A stretch of DNA of 37,590 bases. Source: Xanthomonas cissicola (GTDB lineage: Bacteria; Pseudomonadota; Gammaproteobacteria; Xanthomonadales; Xanthomonadaceae). Below are positions 24,668-32,760 of the stretch, one piece after another. Below the pieces are notes generated by a model that was not told the origin of the DNA, did no database searches, and saw nothing but the letters and a program-made list of their open reading frames with translations. A program made the position numbers and the translations under genes. The first letter of the stretch is position 1. Every line of letters starts with the position of its first letter. The stretch spans positions 1-37,590 of the forward strand of contig NZ_VZPL01000044.1 in assembly GCF_008801575.1 (NCBI RefSeq). Reading direction: 5' to 3'.

Positions 24668-25416
24668 TGGCCTTCGCCGATTCCATTCGCGCCTTCGGCC
24701 GCGCTGGCCTATTTTCGCTGACGGTGCTGCGCGGCTCGCTGCCCACGCGCGATTTCATTGCCGAACTGGTCCGCGAGATCTACAAGGTCGGCGCACGCTC
24801 GTTGCCGATCATTGCGGTGGGCGGCGCCTTCGTCGGCCTGGTGCTGACCTTGCAGGGCTATCGCACGCTCACCACCTACGGTGCATCGGATGCGTTGTCC
24901 ACGCTGTTGGGCCTGTCGCTGTATCGCGAACTGGCGCCGGTGCTGACCGCCTTGTTGTTCATCGGCCGTGCCGGCAGTTCGATCGCCGCCGAGCTCGGTC
25001 TGATGCGCGCCACCGACCAGATCAAGGCGCTGGAACTGATGGCCATCGACCCGGTGGCCAAGGCAGTGGCGCCGCGCTTCTGGGCGGCGGTGCTGACGGT
25101 GCCGCTGCTCACCGGCGTGTTCTGCTCGCTGGCCATCACCGGCGGCTATTTCGAAGCGGTGCATGTGCTGGGCATCGACAACGGCACGTTCTGGTCGGGT
25201 CTGAGCAATAGCGTGGACTTCTGGGACGACTTCGGCGTGGCGATGCTCAAGTCGGCGATCTTCGGCGGCACCGCGGCACTGGTTGCCGCCTACGTGGGCT
25301 TCCATGCCGAACCGACCATCGAAGGCACCTCGGTCGCCACCACCCGCGCGGTGGTGAACGCCTCGTTGCTGGTGCTGATGTTCAACTTCGTCCTTTCTGC
25401 AATGTTGTTTAGGTGA
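24667..25416 (+). CDS. mlaE: Mla permease MlaE
   Basis: MlaE is the inner-membrane permease of the complex. The 249-residue protein shows the family block ELAPVLTALLFIGRAGSSIA followed by AELGLMRATDQIKALE, the coupling region to MlaF. It has about five hydrophobic segments (such as SLPIIAVGGAFVGLVLTL and VNASLLVLMFNFVLSAMLF at the end). It starts inside the mlaF stop and ends just before mlaD. Confidence 0.93.
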   Translation: MAFADSIRAFGRAGLFSLTVLRGSLPTRDFIAELVREIYKVGARSLPIIAVGGAFVGLVLTLQGYRTLTTYGASDALSTLLGLSLYRELAPVLTALLFIGRAGSSIAAELGLMRATDQIKALELMAIDPVAKAVAPRFWAAVLTVPLLTGVFCSLAITGGYFEAVHVLGIDNGTFWSGLSNSVDFWDDFGVAMLKSAIFGGTAALVAAYVGFHAEPTIEGTSVATTRAVVNASLLVLMFNFVLSAMLFR

Positions 25417-25427
25417 GTGGAATAACT

Positions 25428-25973
25428 ATGGCCATGCGTGGACCACGACTCGAATTCGCCGTCGGCGCCTTTTTGCTGCTGACCCTGGCCTCGCTGCTGG
25501 TGCTGGCGGTGGCCTCGACCAACCAGCGCTGGGGCTTTGGCTCCAGCCAGTACACGCTGACCGCCCGCTTCAGCCAGATCGGCCAGCTGCGCGCGCAGGC
25601 ACCGGTGAAGATCGGCGGCGTGACCATCGGCAAGGTGGCCGACATCAGCCTGGACCCGACCAAGTTCGATTCGATCGTGACCCTGTCGCTGGATACCAAG
25701 TACAAGGACCTGCCTGCCGACACCTCGGCCGGCATCTTCACCAGCGGCTTGCTCGGTGAGAGTTATATCGGGCTGCAGCCGGGCGGCGACCCGGACACCC
25801 TCAAGCCGGGCGACGAAATCGGCTTCACCCAGCCGGCAGTGGATCTGCTGCAGCTGGTCGGCAAATACATGTTCAGTGGTGGCGGCGGCGGCAGCAATGC
25901 CCCGGCCACCGCCAACGGCCAGGCGCCCGCGCCTGCCCAAACCGCTCCTCCCTCTACGGAACCACACCAATGA
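25428..25973 (+). CDS. mlaD: Mla MCE-domain protein MlaD
   Basis: MlaD is anchored in the inner membrane and forms a hexameric periplasmic ring that passes lipids to MlaC. The 181-residue protein has one N-terminal membrane helix (FAVGAFLLLTLASLLVLAVA) and an MCE domain: FSQIGQLRAQAPVKIGGVTIG, then GIFTSGLLGESYIGLQPGG. It ends in a Gly/Ala/Pro-rich tail. ATG at 25428 has GTGGA upstream; a GTG at 25413 in frame, overlapping the mlaE stop, is an alternative. It overlaps mlaC by four bases. Confidence 0.92.
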   Translation: MAMRGPRLEFAVGAFLLLTLASLLVLAVASTNQRWGFGSSQYTLTARFSQIGQLRAQAPVKIGGVTIGKVADISLDPTKFDSIVTLSLDTKYKDLPADTSAGIFTSGLLGESYIGLQPGGDPDTLKPGDEIGFTQPAVDLLQLVGKYMFSGGGGGSNAPATANGQAPAPAQTAPPSTEPHQ

Positions 25974-26632
25974 AGACCACTGTGCTTTCTGCCGTCCTGG
26001 CCTCGACCCTGCTGGTGTGCGCACCGGCGACCGTGCTGGCGCAGCCGGCCGCTGCCAGCGCGCCTGCGCAGGGCGCGGCGACCAAGACCGTCATCGACAG
26101 CAGCACCCGCATCCTGAGCACGCTGGACCAGCGCCGTGCCGAGTTCCGCAGCAATCCGGCGGCGCTGCGTCAGTTCATCAATGGCGAATTGAACAAGGCC
26201 TTCGACCGCGACTACTCGGCCCGTCTAGTGCTGGGTGTACATGGCCGCGGCGCCTCCGATGCCGACGTCAAGCTGTTTGCCGATGCGCTGGCCGACAACC
26301 TGATGCAGCGTTATGGCACCGCGCTGCTGAATTTCGAAGGCAAGCCGACCTTCCGCGCCAAGTCCGAAAGCGCGCTGCCGGGCAACCGCGGCGTCAAGGT
26401 GTCCACCGACCTGCTGCGTGCCGGCAACGACCCGACCCCGGTCGATTACCTGATGCGCAATACCGGCGGCCAGTGGAAGATCTTCGACGTGATGATCGAA
26501 GGCATTTCCTACGTGCAGACCTTCAAGACCCAGTTCGACGGCCCGCTGCGCGAGAAGGGCATCGCCAAGGTGGCCGCCGAGCTGCGTAGCGGCAACCTGC
26601 AGGTCGGTGCGGCACCGGCCAATGGCAACTAA
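25970..26632 (+). CDS. mlaC: Mla periplasmic carrier MlaC
   Basis: MlaC shuttles phospholipid between outer-membrane MlaA and MlaD. The 220-residue protein has a cleavable signal peptide (MKTTVLSAVLASTLLVCAP up to VLAQ). The Tol-Ttg2-type fold includes FINGELNKAFDRDYSARLVLG, ADALADNLMQRYGTALLNF and WKIFDVMIEGISYVQTFKTQF. Start and end overlap mlaD and mlaB, so translation is likely coupled along the operon. Confidence 0.92.
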   Translation: MKTTVLSAVLASTLLVCAPATVLAQPAAASAPAQGAATKTVIDSSTRILSTLDQRRAEFRSNPAALRQFINGELNKAFDRDYSARLVLGVHGRGASDADVKLFADALADNLMQRYGTALLNFEGKPTFRAKSESALPGNRGVKVSTDLLRAGNDPTPVDYLMRNTGGQWKIFDVMIEGISYVQTFKTQFDGPLREKGIAKVAAELRSGNLQVGAAPANGN

Positions 26633-26912
26633 TACCGTGCAACGCATGGGCGACACGCTGGTCATCACCGGCGTGCTCGACCGTGCGGCGGTCACCGCGG
26701 CCTGGCCGCAGGCGATCGCACAGCTGGATGGCGCGCGCGCGCTGGACCTGTCGGGTGTACAACGCCTGGACAGTGCCGGCGTGGCGATGCTGGCCGAACT
26801 GGCTGCCCGGTTGCGCCAAGCCGGCAGCGGCGAAGTGGTGGGCGAGGCGTCCGGCCTGGACGAATTGCGCGCCGCTTACCGGTTGTCCCCCACTCTCGAT
26901 TTTCAGGCCTGA
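26622..26912 (+). CDS. mlaB: Mla STAS-domain protein MlaB
   Basis: MlaB is a small cytoplasmic STAS protein that binds MlaF and stabilises the complex. The 96-residue protein is one STAS domain, with DLSGVQRLDSAGVAMLAEL as its conserved central loop and helix, including the Ser-Ala-Gly motif. The ATG at 26622 is chosen; an in-frame GTG at 26607 would add five residues. It overlaps mlaC by 11 bp and precedes mlaA by 10 bp. Confidence 0.88.
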   Translation: MATNTVQRMGDTLVITGVLDRAAVTAAWPQAIAQLDGARALDLSGVQRLDSAGVAMLAELAARLRQAGSGEVVGEASGLDELRAAYRLSPTLDFQA

Positions 26913-26922
26913 GCGCCAGCCC

Positions 26923-27978
26923 ATGACCCAGTTCCGTTCTCTTCCGTTGTTGGCCAGCCTGCTGCTGGGTGCCTGCGCCAGCCAGGCGCCCAAATCCGCA
27001 CCGCCGTCGGGCGGTACCGCCATCGCGCCGGCAGCCGACGCGCCGGTACGCGACGATGCCGGAGTGACCGCGCAGCCGGCCGCGTCCGGGATGGCCGCCC
27101 CGGATGCGCTGCCGGCGAGCGCTGCTGCTCCTGCCGATCCGCAAGCCGCTGCGGGCGCCGACACCGCCGCTGCAGGCGCGCCCACCGATGCCGAAAGCGA
27201 CTTCGACGCGCTGTATGGCCCGACCACCTCGCAAGCAAGCGCCAACGGTACGCCGGCACAACCGGGCGCGGCGCCGGCATACGACCCGTGGGAGCGCTAC
27301 AACCGCGGCATGCACCGCTTCAACATGGCGGTGGACCGCGGCGTGGCGCGTCCGTTGGCGACGGCCTACACCAAGGTGGTGCCCAGCCCGGCGCGCCTGG
27401 GCGTGACCAACTTCTTCGACAACCTGGGCACGCCGCTGACCATGGTCAACCAGCTGCTGCAAGGCCACCCGGTCCATGCGATGCAGTCGTTGGGGCGCTT
27501 TGTGATGAACAGCACCCTCGGTGTGGCTGGGCTGTTCGACCCCGCTTCGGCGGCCGGTATCCCGCGGCGCAGCGAAGACTTCGGCCAGACGCTGGGCGTG
27601 TGGGGCTGGCGTAACTCGCGCTACTTCGAGCTGCCGTTGTTCGGGCCGCGCACCGTACGCGACACCTTCGGGCTGGCGGGCGATATTCCGCTGTCGTGGA
27701 TTCGCCAGGTGGACGACGGCGGTACGCGCTTCGCCCTGCAGGGCTTGCAGCTGGTGGACACGCGCGCGCAGCTGATGTCGCTGGATTCGCTGCGCGACCA
27801 GGCGCCGGACGAATACGCGCTGACCCGCGATGCGTGGATGCAGCGCCGCAATTACCAGATCACCCGCGATCTGCGCAGCCATCGCGAAAAGAACAACGAA
27901 CTGCCGGAATACCTGCGCGACGACAAGGACAACACCGTGCCGGGTAACGCCATGCCGATCCCGAACTGGGTGCGTTGA
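26923..27978 (+). CDS. mlaA: Outer-membrane lipoprotein MlaA (VacJ)
   Basis: MlaA removes misplaced phospholipids from the outer leaflet and hands them to MlaC. The 351-residue protein has a lipoprotein signal with lipobox LLLGAC and Cys18. An Ala/Pro-rich linker of about 90 residues follows. The MlaA domain runs from WERYNRGMHRFNMAVDRGV through VTNFFDNLGTPLTMVNQLLQG, RFVMNSTLGVAGLFDPAS and FGQTLGVWGW. The linker is longer than in E. coli MlaA. In E. coli the gene is separate; here it is the last gene of the mla operon and is followed by an intrinsic terminator. Confidence 0.92.
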   Translation: MTQFRSLPLLASLLLGACASQAPKSAPPSGGTAIAPAADAPVRDDAGVTAQPAASGMAAPDALPASAAAPADPQAAAGADTAAAGAPTDAESDFDALYGPTTSQASANGTPAQPGAAPAYDPWERYNRGMHRFNMAVDRGVARPLATAYTKVVPSPARLGVTNFFDNLGTPLTMVNQLLQGHPVHAMQSLGRFVMNSTLGVAGLFDPASAAGIPRRSEDFGQTLGVWGWRNSRYFELPLFGPRTVRDTFGLAGDIPLSWIRQVDDGGTRFALQGLQLVDTRAQLMSLDSLRDQAPDEYALTRDAWMQRRNYQITRDLRSHREKNNELPEYLRDDKDNTVPGNAMPIPNWVR

Positions 27979-28011
27979 GCGGTCGGATAGTTGGTCAGTG
28001 ATGAACGTCGA

Positions 28012-28038
28012 AGCCCTGGAGCGATCCCGGGCTTTTTT
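28012..28038 (+). terminator. Intrinsic terminator of the mla operon
   Basis: The arms AGCCC (28012-28016) and GGGCT (28029-28033), with inner GG/CC pairs, are followed by six T residues (28033-28038). It lies 34 bp after the mlaA stop and is the clearest Rho-independent terminator in the window. Confidence 0.8.
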
Positions 28039-28115
28039 GTGTCAGGCACCAGCCAGACCGGTTGCGACGTAACGGCGAACGCCGCATTGCGAAGCGCCTC
28101 GGCATGACAGCGCTG

Positions 28116-28595
28116 CTAGGTGCCGTCGTTGCGAGGCGGTGTCGGTACCGGTACCGCCGCATCTTGCGCAGCGATGATTTGCCACTGACCACTCCGCTTG
28201 ATCCAGATATCGGTCCAGACATACCGGCCGGTAGACCCGTCTTTACGGGTCCACGTTTCACTCCCATGCGCGATCGCGGTATCTCCGAAGAACCTGACGT
28301 TTATCTCGTCGAGTGTGTTGGAAATGGTCTGCTTGGCAGGACCCGTCTCGCGAGTGACCTGGGATTTATCGTATCTGCGGCCCTTGGTGTCAGTCCCGAT
28401 GAAGTCGTCGGCAAAGTAAATCCTGCGCTTTGACCGATTTCCTGTCACGACAGACTCTGCCCAATCGCGAGAACAGTCGACGATGTACTGCTCTGCCTGC
28501 GTGTCAGGGGTGGACGCCGTGCCGGGCACGTGCGAGCAGCCAGTCACCATCGACAACGCGAGCATTGAAGACCTGAAGAAGTACTTGAAGGTCAT
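28116..28595 (-). CDS. NTF2-like (DUF4440-type) lipoprotein
   Basis: The 159-residue protein has a lipoprotein signal (SSMLALSMVTGC, lipobox MVTGC), so it is predicted to be lipid-anchored. The rest fits the SnoaL/DUF4440 fold: DWAESVVTGNRSKRRIYFADD (an early helix leading into the pocket), the DEINVRFFGDTAIAHGSETW strand pair, and VWTDIWIKRSGQWQIIAAQD at the end. The ligand is unknown; family members bind small molecules or are enzymes. The gene converges on mlaA and ends 78 bp after its terminator. Confidence 0.75.
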   Translation of the reverse strand: MTFKYFFRSSMLALSMVTGCSHVPGTASTPDTQAEQYIVDCSRDWAESVVTGNRSKRRIYFADDFIGTDTKGRRYDKSQVTRETGPAKQTISNTLDEINVRFFGDTAIAHGSETWTRKDGSTGRYVWTDIWIKRSGQWQIIAAQDAAVPVPTPPRNDGT

Positions 28596-28653
28596 CGCCT
28601 ATTCGCCGGCTCCCGATAAGGACATGACGCGTCATCGCAATGCCGACAGCGCT

Positions 28654-29205
28654 CTATGAGCGTGTGGCCAGCGCCGCATCAATCGCGGCACGCAAGCGCG
28701 CATCGTCGGCAGGGATGTCCGGGGCGAAGCGGTCGATGATCTTGCCGTCGCGGCCGATCAGGAATTTTTCGAAGTTCCACACCACGCCGGGCGCGGGGTT
28801 GGGGGCGATGCCGTAGCCGGTAAGTTTCTCGCGCATCGGGCCGTCGCCGGTGGTGTGCGGATGGGCGCTGGTCAGTGTCCGATACAGCGGGTGCGCCTGG
28901 TCGCCGGTGACGGCGATCTTGGCAAACATCGGGAAGGTGACGTCGTAGGTGAGCTGGCAGAACTGCGCGATCTCCGCTTCGCTGCCCGGCTCCTGGCCGT
29001 TGAAGTCGTTGGCCGGAAACGCCAGCACTTCCAGGCCCTGTGCGCGCTTGTCGCGATACAGCGCTTCCAGCCCTTCGTACTGCGGGGTCAGGCCGCACTT
29101 GGAGGCGACGTTGACCACCAGCAGCACCTTGCCGCGATAGTCCGCCAAGGTGGTGGGCTGGCCATCGATGCGGGTCACGGGAATGTCGTATAGCGTCTGG
29201 CTCAT
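28654..29205 (-). CDS. Glutathione peroxidase family protein
   Basis: This enzyme reduces hydrogen peroxide and lipid hydroperoxides. The 183-residue protein has the peroxidatic cysteine Cys37 in VNVASKCGLTPQY, Gln71 in NDFNGQEPGS and Trp143-Asn144 in VVWNFEKFLIGRDG, the expected catalytic tetrad. The usual FPCNQF motif is FPANDF here, so that cysteine is lost. Cys83 (AQFCQL) is present and could resolve the disulfide, suggesting thioredoxin rather than glutathione as reductant (inference). The start at 29205 has AGGA upstream. There is no signal peptide, so it is cytoplasmic. Confidence 0.88.
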   Translation of the reverse strand: MSQTLYDIPVTRIDGQPTTLADYRGKVLLVVNVASKCGLTPQYEGLEALYRDKRAQGLEVLAFPANDFNGQEPGSEAEIAQFCQLTYDVTFPMFAKIAVTGDQAHPLYRTLTSAHPHTTGDGPMREKLTGYGIAPNPAPGVVWNFEKFLIGRDGKIIDRFAPDIPADDARLRAAIDAALATRS

Positions 29206-29358
29206 CGGTGCGTCCTGGGCAGGGAGAGCCCAGAGCATAAACGGCCACGGTGAGGCGAGCGATGCCGCTCGCTCACGCGGCTGGCAGTTGTCTGCAGCGA
29301 CGCTCACGGGCCGATCGGCTGACCGGCCCGTCCACGCGCTCGGCCATCTTCGACGCCA

Positions 29359-29739
29359 TCAATCGATGCACAACGCCACCTGGCCCCTGCCGCCGACCAC
29401 CGTCTGGCGGCAACCAAAGCGATCGCTGTCGCGCTGACAGGTACCGGTGGCCGCCGCGCCGGTCGGCACGATGCTGGTGGCCAGGCAGTCGCCGCTGCAA
29501 TCGCTGTCGTCGGTGCAGGTCTTGCCGGCATCGGCATACGGCACGATGCAGCGCGGAATCTGCATGCGGCCGACCGGCCGCAGTTGTCCACCCTTGGCCG
29601 TGCATTCGGCAGCATCGGCGGAGACGGTGTGCGGCGGCTGCGGAGCGTTCGCCGCGGCGGCCTGCCTGGTTGCCGAACTATTGCTGCATGCGGTCAGCAG
29701 CAGCGCGCAGAGCGCTGCGTGGATCCATCGGGTCGCCAT
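29359..29739 (-). CDS. Cysteine-rich lipoprotein
   Basis: The 126-residue protein begins MATRWIHAALCALLLTAC, a lipoprotein signal with lipobox LLTAC. The mature part has eight further cysteines in a compact pattern (ECTAKGG, RCIVPYADAGKTCTDDSDC, GDC, GTC, FGC, ALC), which suggests a disulfide-bonded periplasmic or surface domain. No known enzyme motif is seen. The ATG at 29748 is an alternative start. It reads in the same direction as the peroxidase, with 153 bp between them. The function is unknown. Confidence 0.7.
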   Translation of the reverse strand: MATRWIHAALCALLLTACSNSSATRQAAAANAPQPPHTVSADAAECTAKGGQLRPVGRMQIPRCIVPYADAGKTCTDDSDCSGDCLATSIVPTGAAATGTCQRDSDRFGCRQTVVGGRGQVALCID

Positions 29740-29844
29740 GTTGAGCATCTCGTCTTGAACCAGGTGGGTGCAAGCATCGCGGTGGCGATGTCTGCGTGAT
29801 GTGCTGTCGATCGGCGCAAGAGAACATGCCGGAGACCTGCATTC

Positions 29845-29912
29845 GTAGGAGCGCACCCGGGCGCGATGAAGCGTTATCGGTCATGCCTGGTCGCGCCCGG
29901 GTGCGCTCCTAC
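29845..29912. repeat. GTAGGAGC-type REP hairpin, intergenic
   Basis: The 22-base arms 29845-29866 and 29891-29912 (GTAGGAGCGCACCC... and its reverse) pair perfectly around a 24-base loop. It belongs to the same family as the copy inside recB at 18981-19044. It lies between rmuC and the Cys-rich lipoprotein, both on the minus strand, and could affect mRNA stability or termination. Confidence 0.8.
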
Positions 29913-29945
29913 GTCATGGTTTGTGGCATCGCCTTACGCAACCGA

Positions 29946-31526
29946 TCACGCCTGCTCGTCGTTGCTGTCGTCTTCGCTGCTGGTGCCGGTGTCGTCGCTG
30001 CCATCGTCCAGCAACGCCTGCGACTGCTCGCCGGCCAGTGTTTCCACCCCGCGCAGGCGGCGTTCGATGGTGCGGGTCTTGCGGCTGGCTTCGCCCAGGC
30101 TCTTGCCGACGGTGCTGATCTGCCGCTCGGCCTTTTCGAGAATGCCGGCGAACTTGCCGAACTCGCTTTTCACCGCGCCCAGCACCTGCCAGACCTCGCT
30201 AGAGCGCTTTTCGATCGCCAACGTGCGAAAGCCCATCTGCAGGCTGTTGAGCAAGGCGGTGAACGTGGTGGGGCCGGCCAGCACCACGCGATGCTCGCGC
30301 TGCAGCAGATCGACCAGGCCGGCACGGCGGATCACTTCGGCATACAGCCCTTCGGTGGGCAGAAACATCACCGCGAAGTCGGTGGTGTGCGGCGGGCAGA
30401 CGTACTTGTCGCTGATCGATTTGGCCTGGATGCGGATGGCGCGTTCCAGTTGCGCGGTCGACTGCTTGATCGCGTCGAGGTCGCCCTTTTCCTGCGCGTC
30501 GATCAGGCGTTCGTAGTCCTCGCGCGGGAACTTGGCGTCGACCGGCAGCCACACCACCTGCTCGTCGCCGCGTCCGGGCAGGCGGATGGCGAAATCCACC
30601 GCTTCGGCACTGTCGGGCTTGACCCGTACGCCGCGCGCGTACTGCTCCATCGTCAGCGTTTGCTCAAGGATGTTGTCCAGCTGCACTTCGCCCCAGCCAC
30701 CGCGGTCCTTGACGTTGGTGAGCACGCGCTTGAGGTCGCCCACGCCGGTGGCCAGCTGCTGCATTTCGCCCAGGCCGCGCTGCACCTGTTCCAGCCGTTC
30801 GGAGACCAGCTTGAACGAGGCATCCAGACGCGTATTGAGCGTGGTCTGCAGTTTTTCATCGACGGTGGCGCGCATCAATTCGAGCTTGCTGGCGTTGTCG
30901 TGTTGCAGATTGGCCAGCTGCTGCTCGAGCGTGGCGCGCATCTCGCCGATGCGCAGTTCGTTGCGCTGGGTGAGTTCGTTCAAGCGCTGGCCCAGCGCTT
31001 CGGTGAAACGCTGTTGCGATTGCCCGGTTTCCTCGCGCCCCTTGCGGGCGTCTTCGGCCAGCGCGTCGCGCAGCGCGGCCATGTGGGTGTCGGTGCGCGC
31101 GATCAGTTCGGTCAGTTGCTGGCCGAACACCTGGATGCGGGTTTCCTGTTGCTGACCGAAGCCTTCGAGCTGGGTGCGCAGTTCGGTGAGCCGCAGGGTC
31201 AGCAGCTCGCCGGTGCGTTGTTGCGCAAGGCCGCTTTCTTCGCGCGCCTTGCGGGCATCTTCGCCGAGCGCATCGCGCAGCAGGTCCAGGCGTTGGTCGG
31301 TGCGCGTGGACAGCTCGGTGAGGTTGCGCGCGAAGGTTTCCAGGCGGGCGTCCTGCTGCCGCGCCAGGCCTTCGAGTTGCTCGCGCAATTCACCGCGGCC
31401 ATCGCGTTGCTCGGCGCGCAGTGCATGTTCCAGCGCGGTGGTGGACGGACGTCGCAGCAGCGCCAGCAGCTGCAACACGAGGACTACGACGAGCAGCCCG
31501 AGAAGGATCAGGGATTCGGATGACAT
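29946..31526 (-). CDS. rmuC: DNA recombination protein RmuC
   Basis: RmuC proteins limit DNA inversions and rearrangements; a nuclease fold is proposed. The 526-residue protein has an N-terminal membrane helix (LILLGLLVVVLVLQLLALL), a long charged coiled coil to about residue 250 (repeats of QQETRI, EDARKxREE, LTELxxR), then the RmuC domain: VKDRGGWGEVQLDNILEQ, LPVDAKFPREDYERL, HTTDFAVMFLPTEGLYAEVI and GPTTFTALLNSLQMGFRTLAI. It ends in an Asp/Glu/Ser-rich tail. It is a single gene, and no strong ribosome site was seen. Confidence 0.92.
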   Translation of the reverse strand: MSSESLILLGLLVVVLVLQLLALLRRPSTTALEHALRAEQRDGRGELREQLEGLARQQDARLETFARNLTELSTRTDQRLDLLRDALGEDARKAREESGLAQQRTGELLTLRLTELRTQLEGFGQQQETRIQVFGQQLTELIARTDTHMAALRDALAEDARKGREETGQSQQRFTEALGQRLNELTQRNELRIGEMRATLEQQLANLQHDNASKLELMRATVDEKLQTTLNTRLDASFKLVSERLEQVQRGLGEMQQLATGVGDLKRVLTNVKDRGGWGEVQLDNILEQTLTMEQYARGVRVKPDSAEAVDFAIRLPGRGDEQVVWLPVDAKFPREDYERLIDAQEKGDLDAIKQSTAQLERAIRIQAKSISDKYVCPPHTTDFAVMFLPTEGLYAEVIRRAGLVDLLQREHRVVLAGPTTFTALLNSLQMGFRTLAIEKRSSEVWQVLGAVKSEFGKFAGILEKAERQISTVGKSLGEASRKTRTIERRLRGVETLAGEQSQALLDDGSDDTGTSSEDDSNDEQA

Positions 31527-31610
31527 GCGCGCAGTGTAGCGGCGCCTGTCGCAACAGCTGCGTCACGCCTGCTGGCCGGCGTGATCATGCGCACGCGCTG
31601 CAGGAGTCAG

Positions 31611-31641
31611 CCAGACAGCGGCGACGCGGGCCGCTGTCTGG
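31611..31641 (-). terminator. Strong hairpin after the alcohol dehydrogenase gene
   Basis: CCAGACAGCGGC (31611-31622) and GCCGCTGTCTGG (31630-31641) are perfect 12-base arms around a 7-base loop, 15 bp beyond the dehydrogenase stop on the minus strand. There is no T-run, so termination is likely but not certain. Confidence 0.6.
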
Positions 31642-31656
31642 GCTTGAGGCGTAGGG

Positions 31657-32664
31657 TCAGAAGCCTTCCAGCACCAGCTTGCCGCGGGTGCGGTGCGATT
31701 CCAGCGCGGCGTGGGCGCGGCGCAGGTTGTCGGCGGTGATGCGGCCGTAGTGCTCGCCCAGGGTGGTGCGCAGCACGCCGGTGTCCACCAGCTCGGCGAC
31801 GCGATTGAGCAGATGGTGCTGGGCGATCATGTCCTCGGTTTCGAACAACGAGCGGGTGAACATCAGCTCCCAGTGCAACGACAGGCTCTTGCGCTTGAGC
31901 GGCAGCGCGTCCAGCGTGGCCGGGTCGTCGATCAGCGCCAGCTGACCTTGCGGGGCCAGCACCTCGACCAGCTGCGCGAAATGCTGGTCGGTGTGGGTGA
32001 GGCTGGCGACATGCTGCACCTGCGCGATGCCGATCCGCTGCAGGCCCTCGCTCAGCGGCTGGCTGTGGTCGATCACGTGATGCGCGCCGAGTGCATGCAC
32101 CCAATCCTGGGTTTCCGGGCGCGAGGCGGTGCCGATCACGGTCAGCTTGGTCAGCGTGCGCGCCAGCTGCACCAGCATCGAGCCGACGCCACCGGCCGCA
32201 CCGACCACCAACAGCGCCTGGCCTTCGCCGCCACCTTCGGCAACGCCGAGCCGGTCGAACAACAGTTCCCAGGCGGTGATGGCAGTCAGCGGCAACGCCG
32301 CAGCTGCAGCGTCATCGAGCGTGGCCGGCTTGCGCCCGACCAGGCGCTCGTCGACCAAGTGGAACTCGGCATTGGTGCCCGGGCGGGTCAGCGCGCCTGC
32401 GTAGTACACCGCATCGCCGGGGCGGAACAGGCTGACCGCCTCGCCGACCGCATCGACCACGCCGCTGGCGTCCCAGCCGAGCACCCGCGGGGCATCCACC
32501 GCGGCGCTGCTGCGCACCTTGGTGTCGACCGGATTGACCGACACGGCGTGGATGCGCACGCGCAGGTCGCGCGGGCCGGGGGTGGGCAGCGGCAGCTCGA
32601 GTTCGACCAGAGCGCGCGCATCGTCGATGGGCAGGCCGTGTTGCGGATAGACGATGGCTTTCAT
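31657..32664 (-). CDS. Zinc-less alcohol dehydrogenase / quinone reductase family protein
   Basis: This is a medium-chain dehydrogenase/reductase of the quinone-oxidoreductase type, likely NADPH-dependent and reducing quinones or reactive enones; the substrate is unknown. The 335-residue protein has SVNPVDTKVRS and VLGWDASGVVDAVG (GroES-like half), GDAVYYAG and TAITAWELLFDRL, then the nucleotide site LLVVGAAGGVGSMLVQLA. There is no cysteine in the chain, so neither catalytic nor structural zinc can be bound by the usual ligands. The start is at 32664. It is divergent from a LysR regulator 96 bp away, which probably controls it. Confidence 0.85.
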   Translation of the reverse strand: MKAIVYPQHGLPIDDARALVELELPLPTPGPRDLRVRIHAVSVNPVDTKVRSSAAVDAPRVLGWDASGVVDAVGEAVSLFRPGDAVYYAGALTRPGTNAEFHLVDERLVGRKPATLDDAAAAALPLTAITAWELLFDRLGVAEGGGEGQALLVVGAAGGVGSMLVQLARTLTKLTVIGTASRPETQDWVHALGAHHVIDHSQPLSEGLQRIGIAQVQHVASLTHTDQHFAQLVEVLAPQGQLALIDDPATLDALPLKRKSLSLHWELMFTRSLFETEDMIAQHHLLNRVAELVDTGVLRTTLGEHYGRITADNLRRAHAALESHRTRGKLVLEGF

Positions 32665-32742
32665 GGCAGGGCGTCGTGCGGGAGGGAGCTGCATGGTCGG
32701 CCACCCGGATTCACGGAAAAACCGGCAAACTGCGCAAGCACT

Positions 32743-32759
32743 TTCACCATTGGAGTGAA
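32743..32759. promoter_or_regulatory. Possible LysR-type operator
   Basis: TTCAC (32743-32747) and GTGAA (32755-32759) form a perfect inverted repeat with a 7-bp centre, matching the general T-N11-A layout of LysR boxes. It ends one base before the regulator start codon and overlaps its ribosome site (GGAG). Binding there could block translation initiation or nearby transcription. Evidence is sequence only. Confidence 0.4.
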
Positions 32760-32760
32760 G

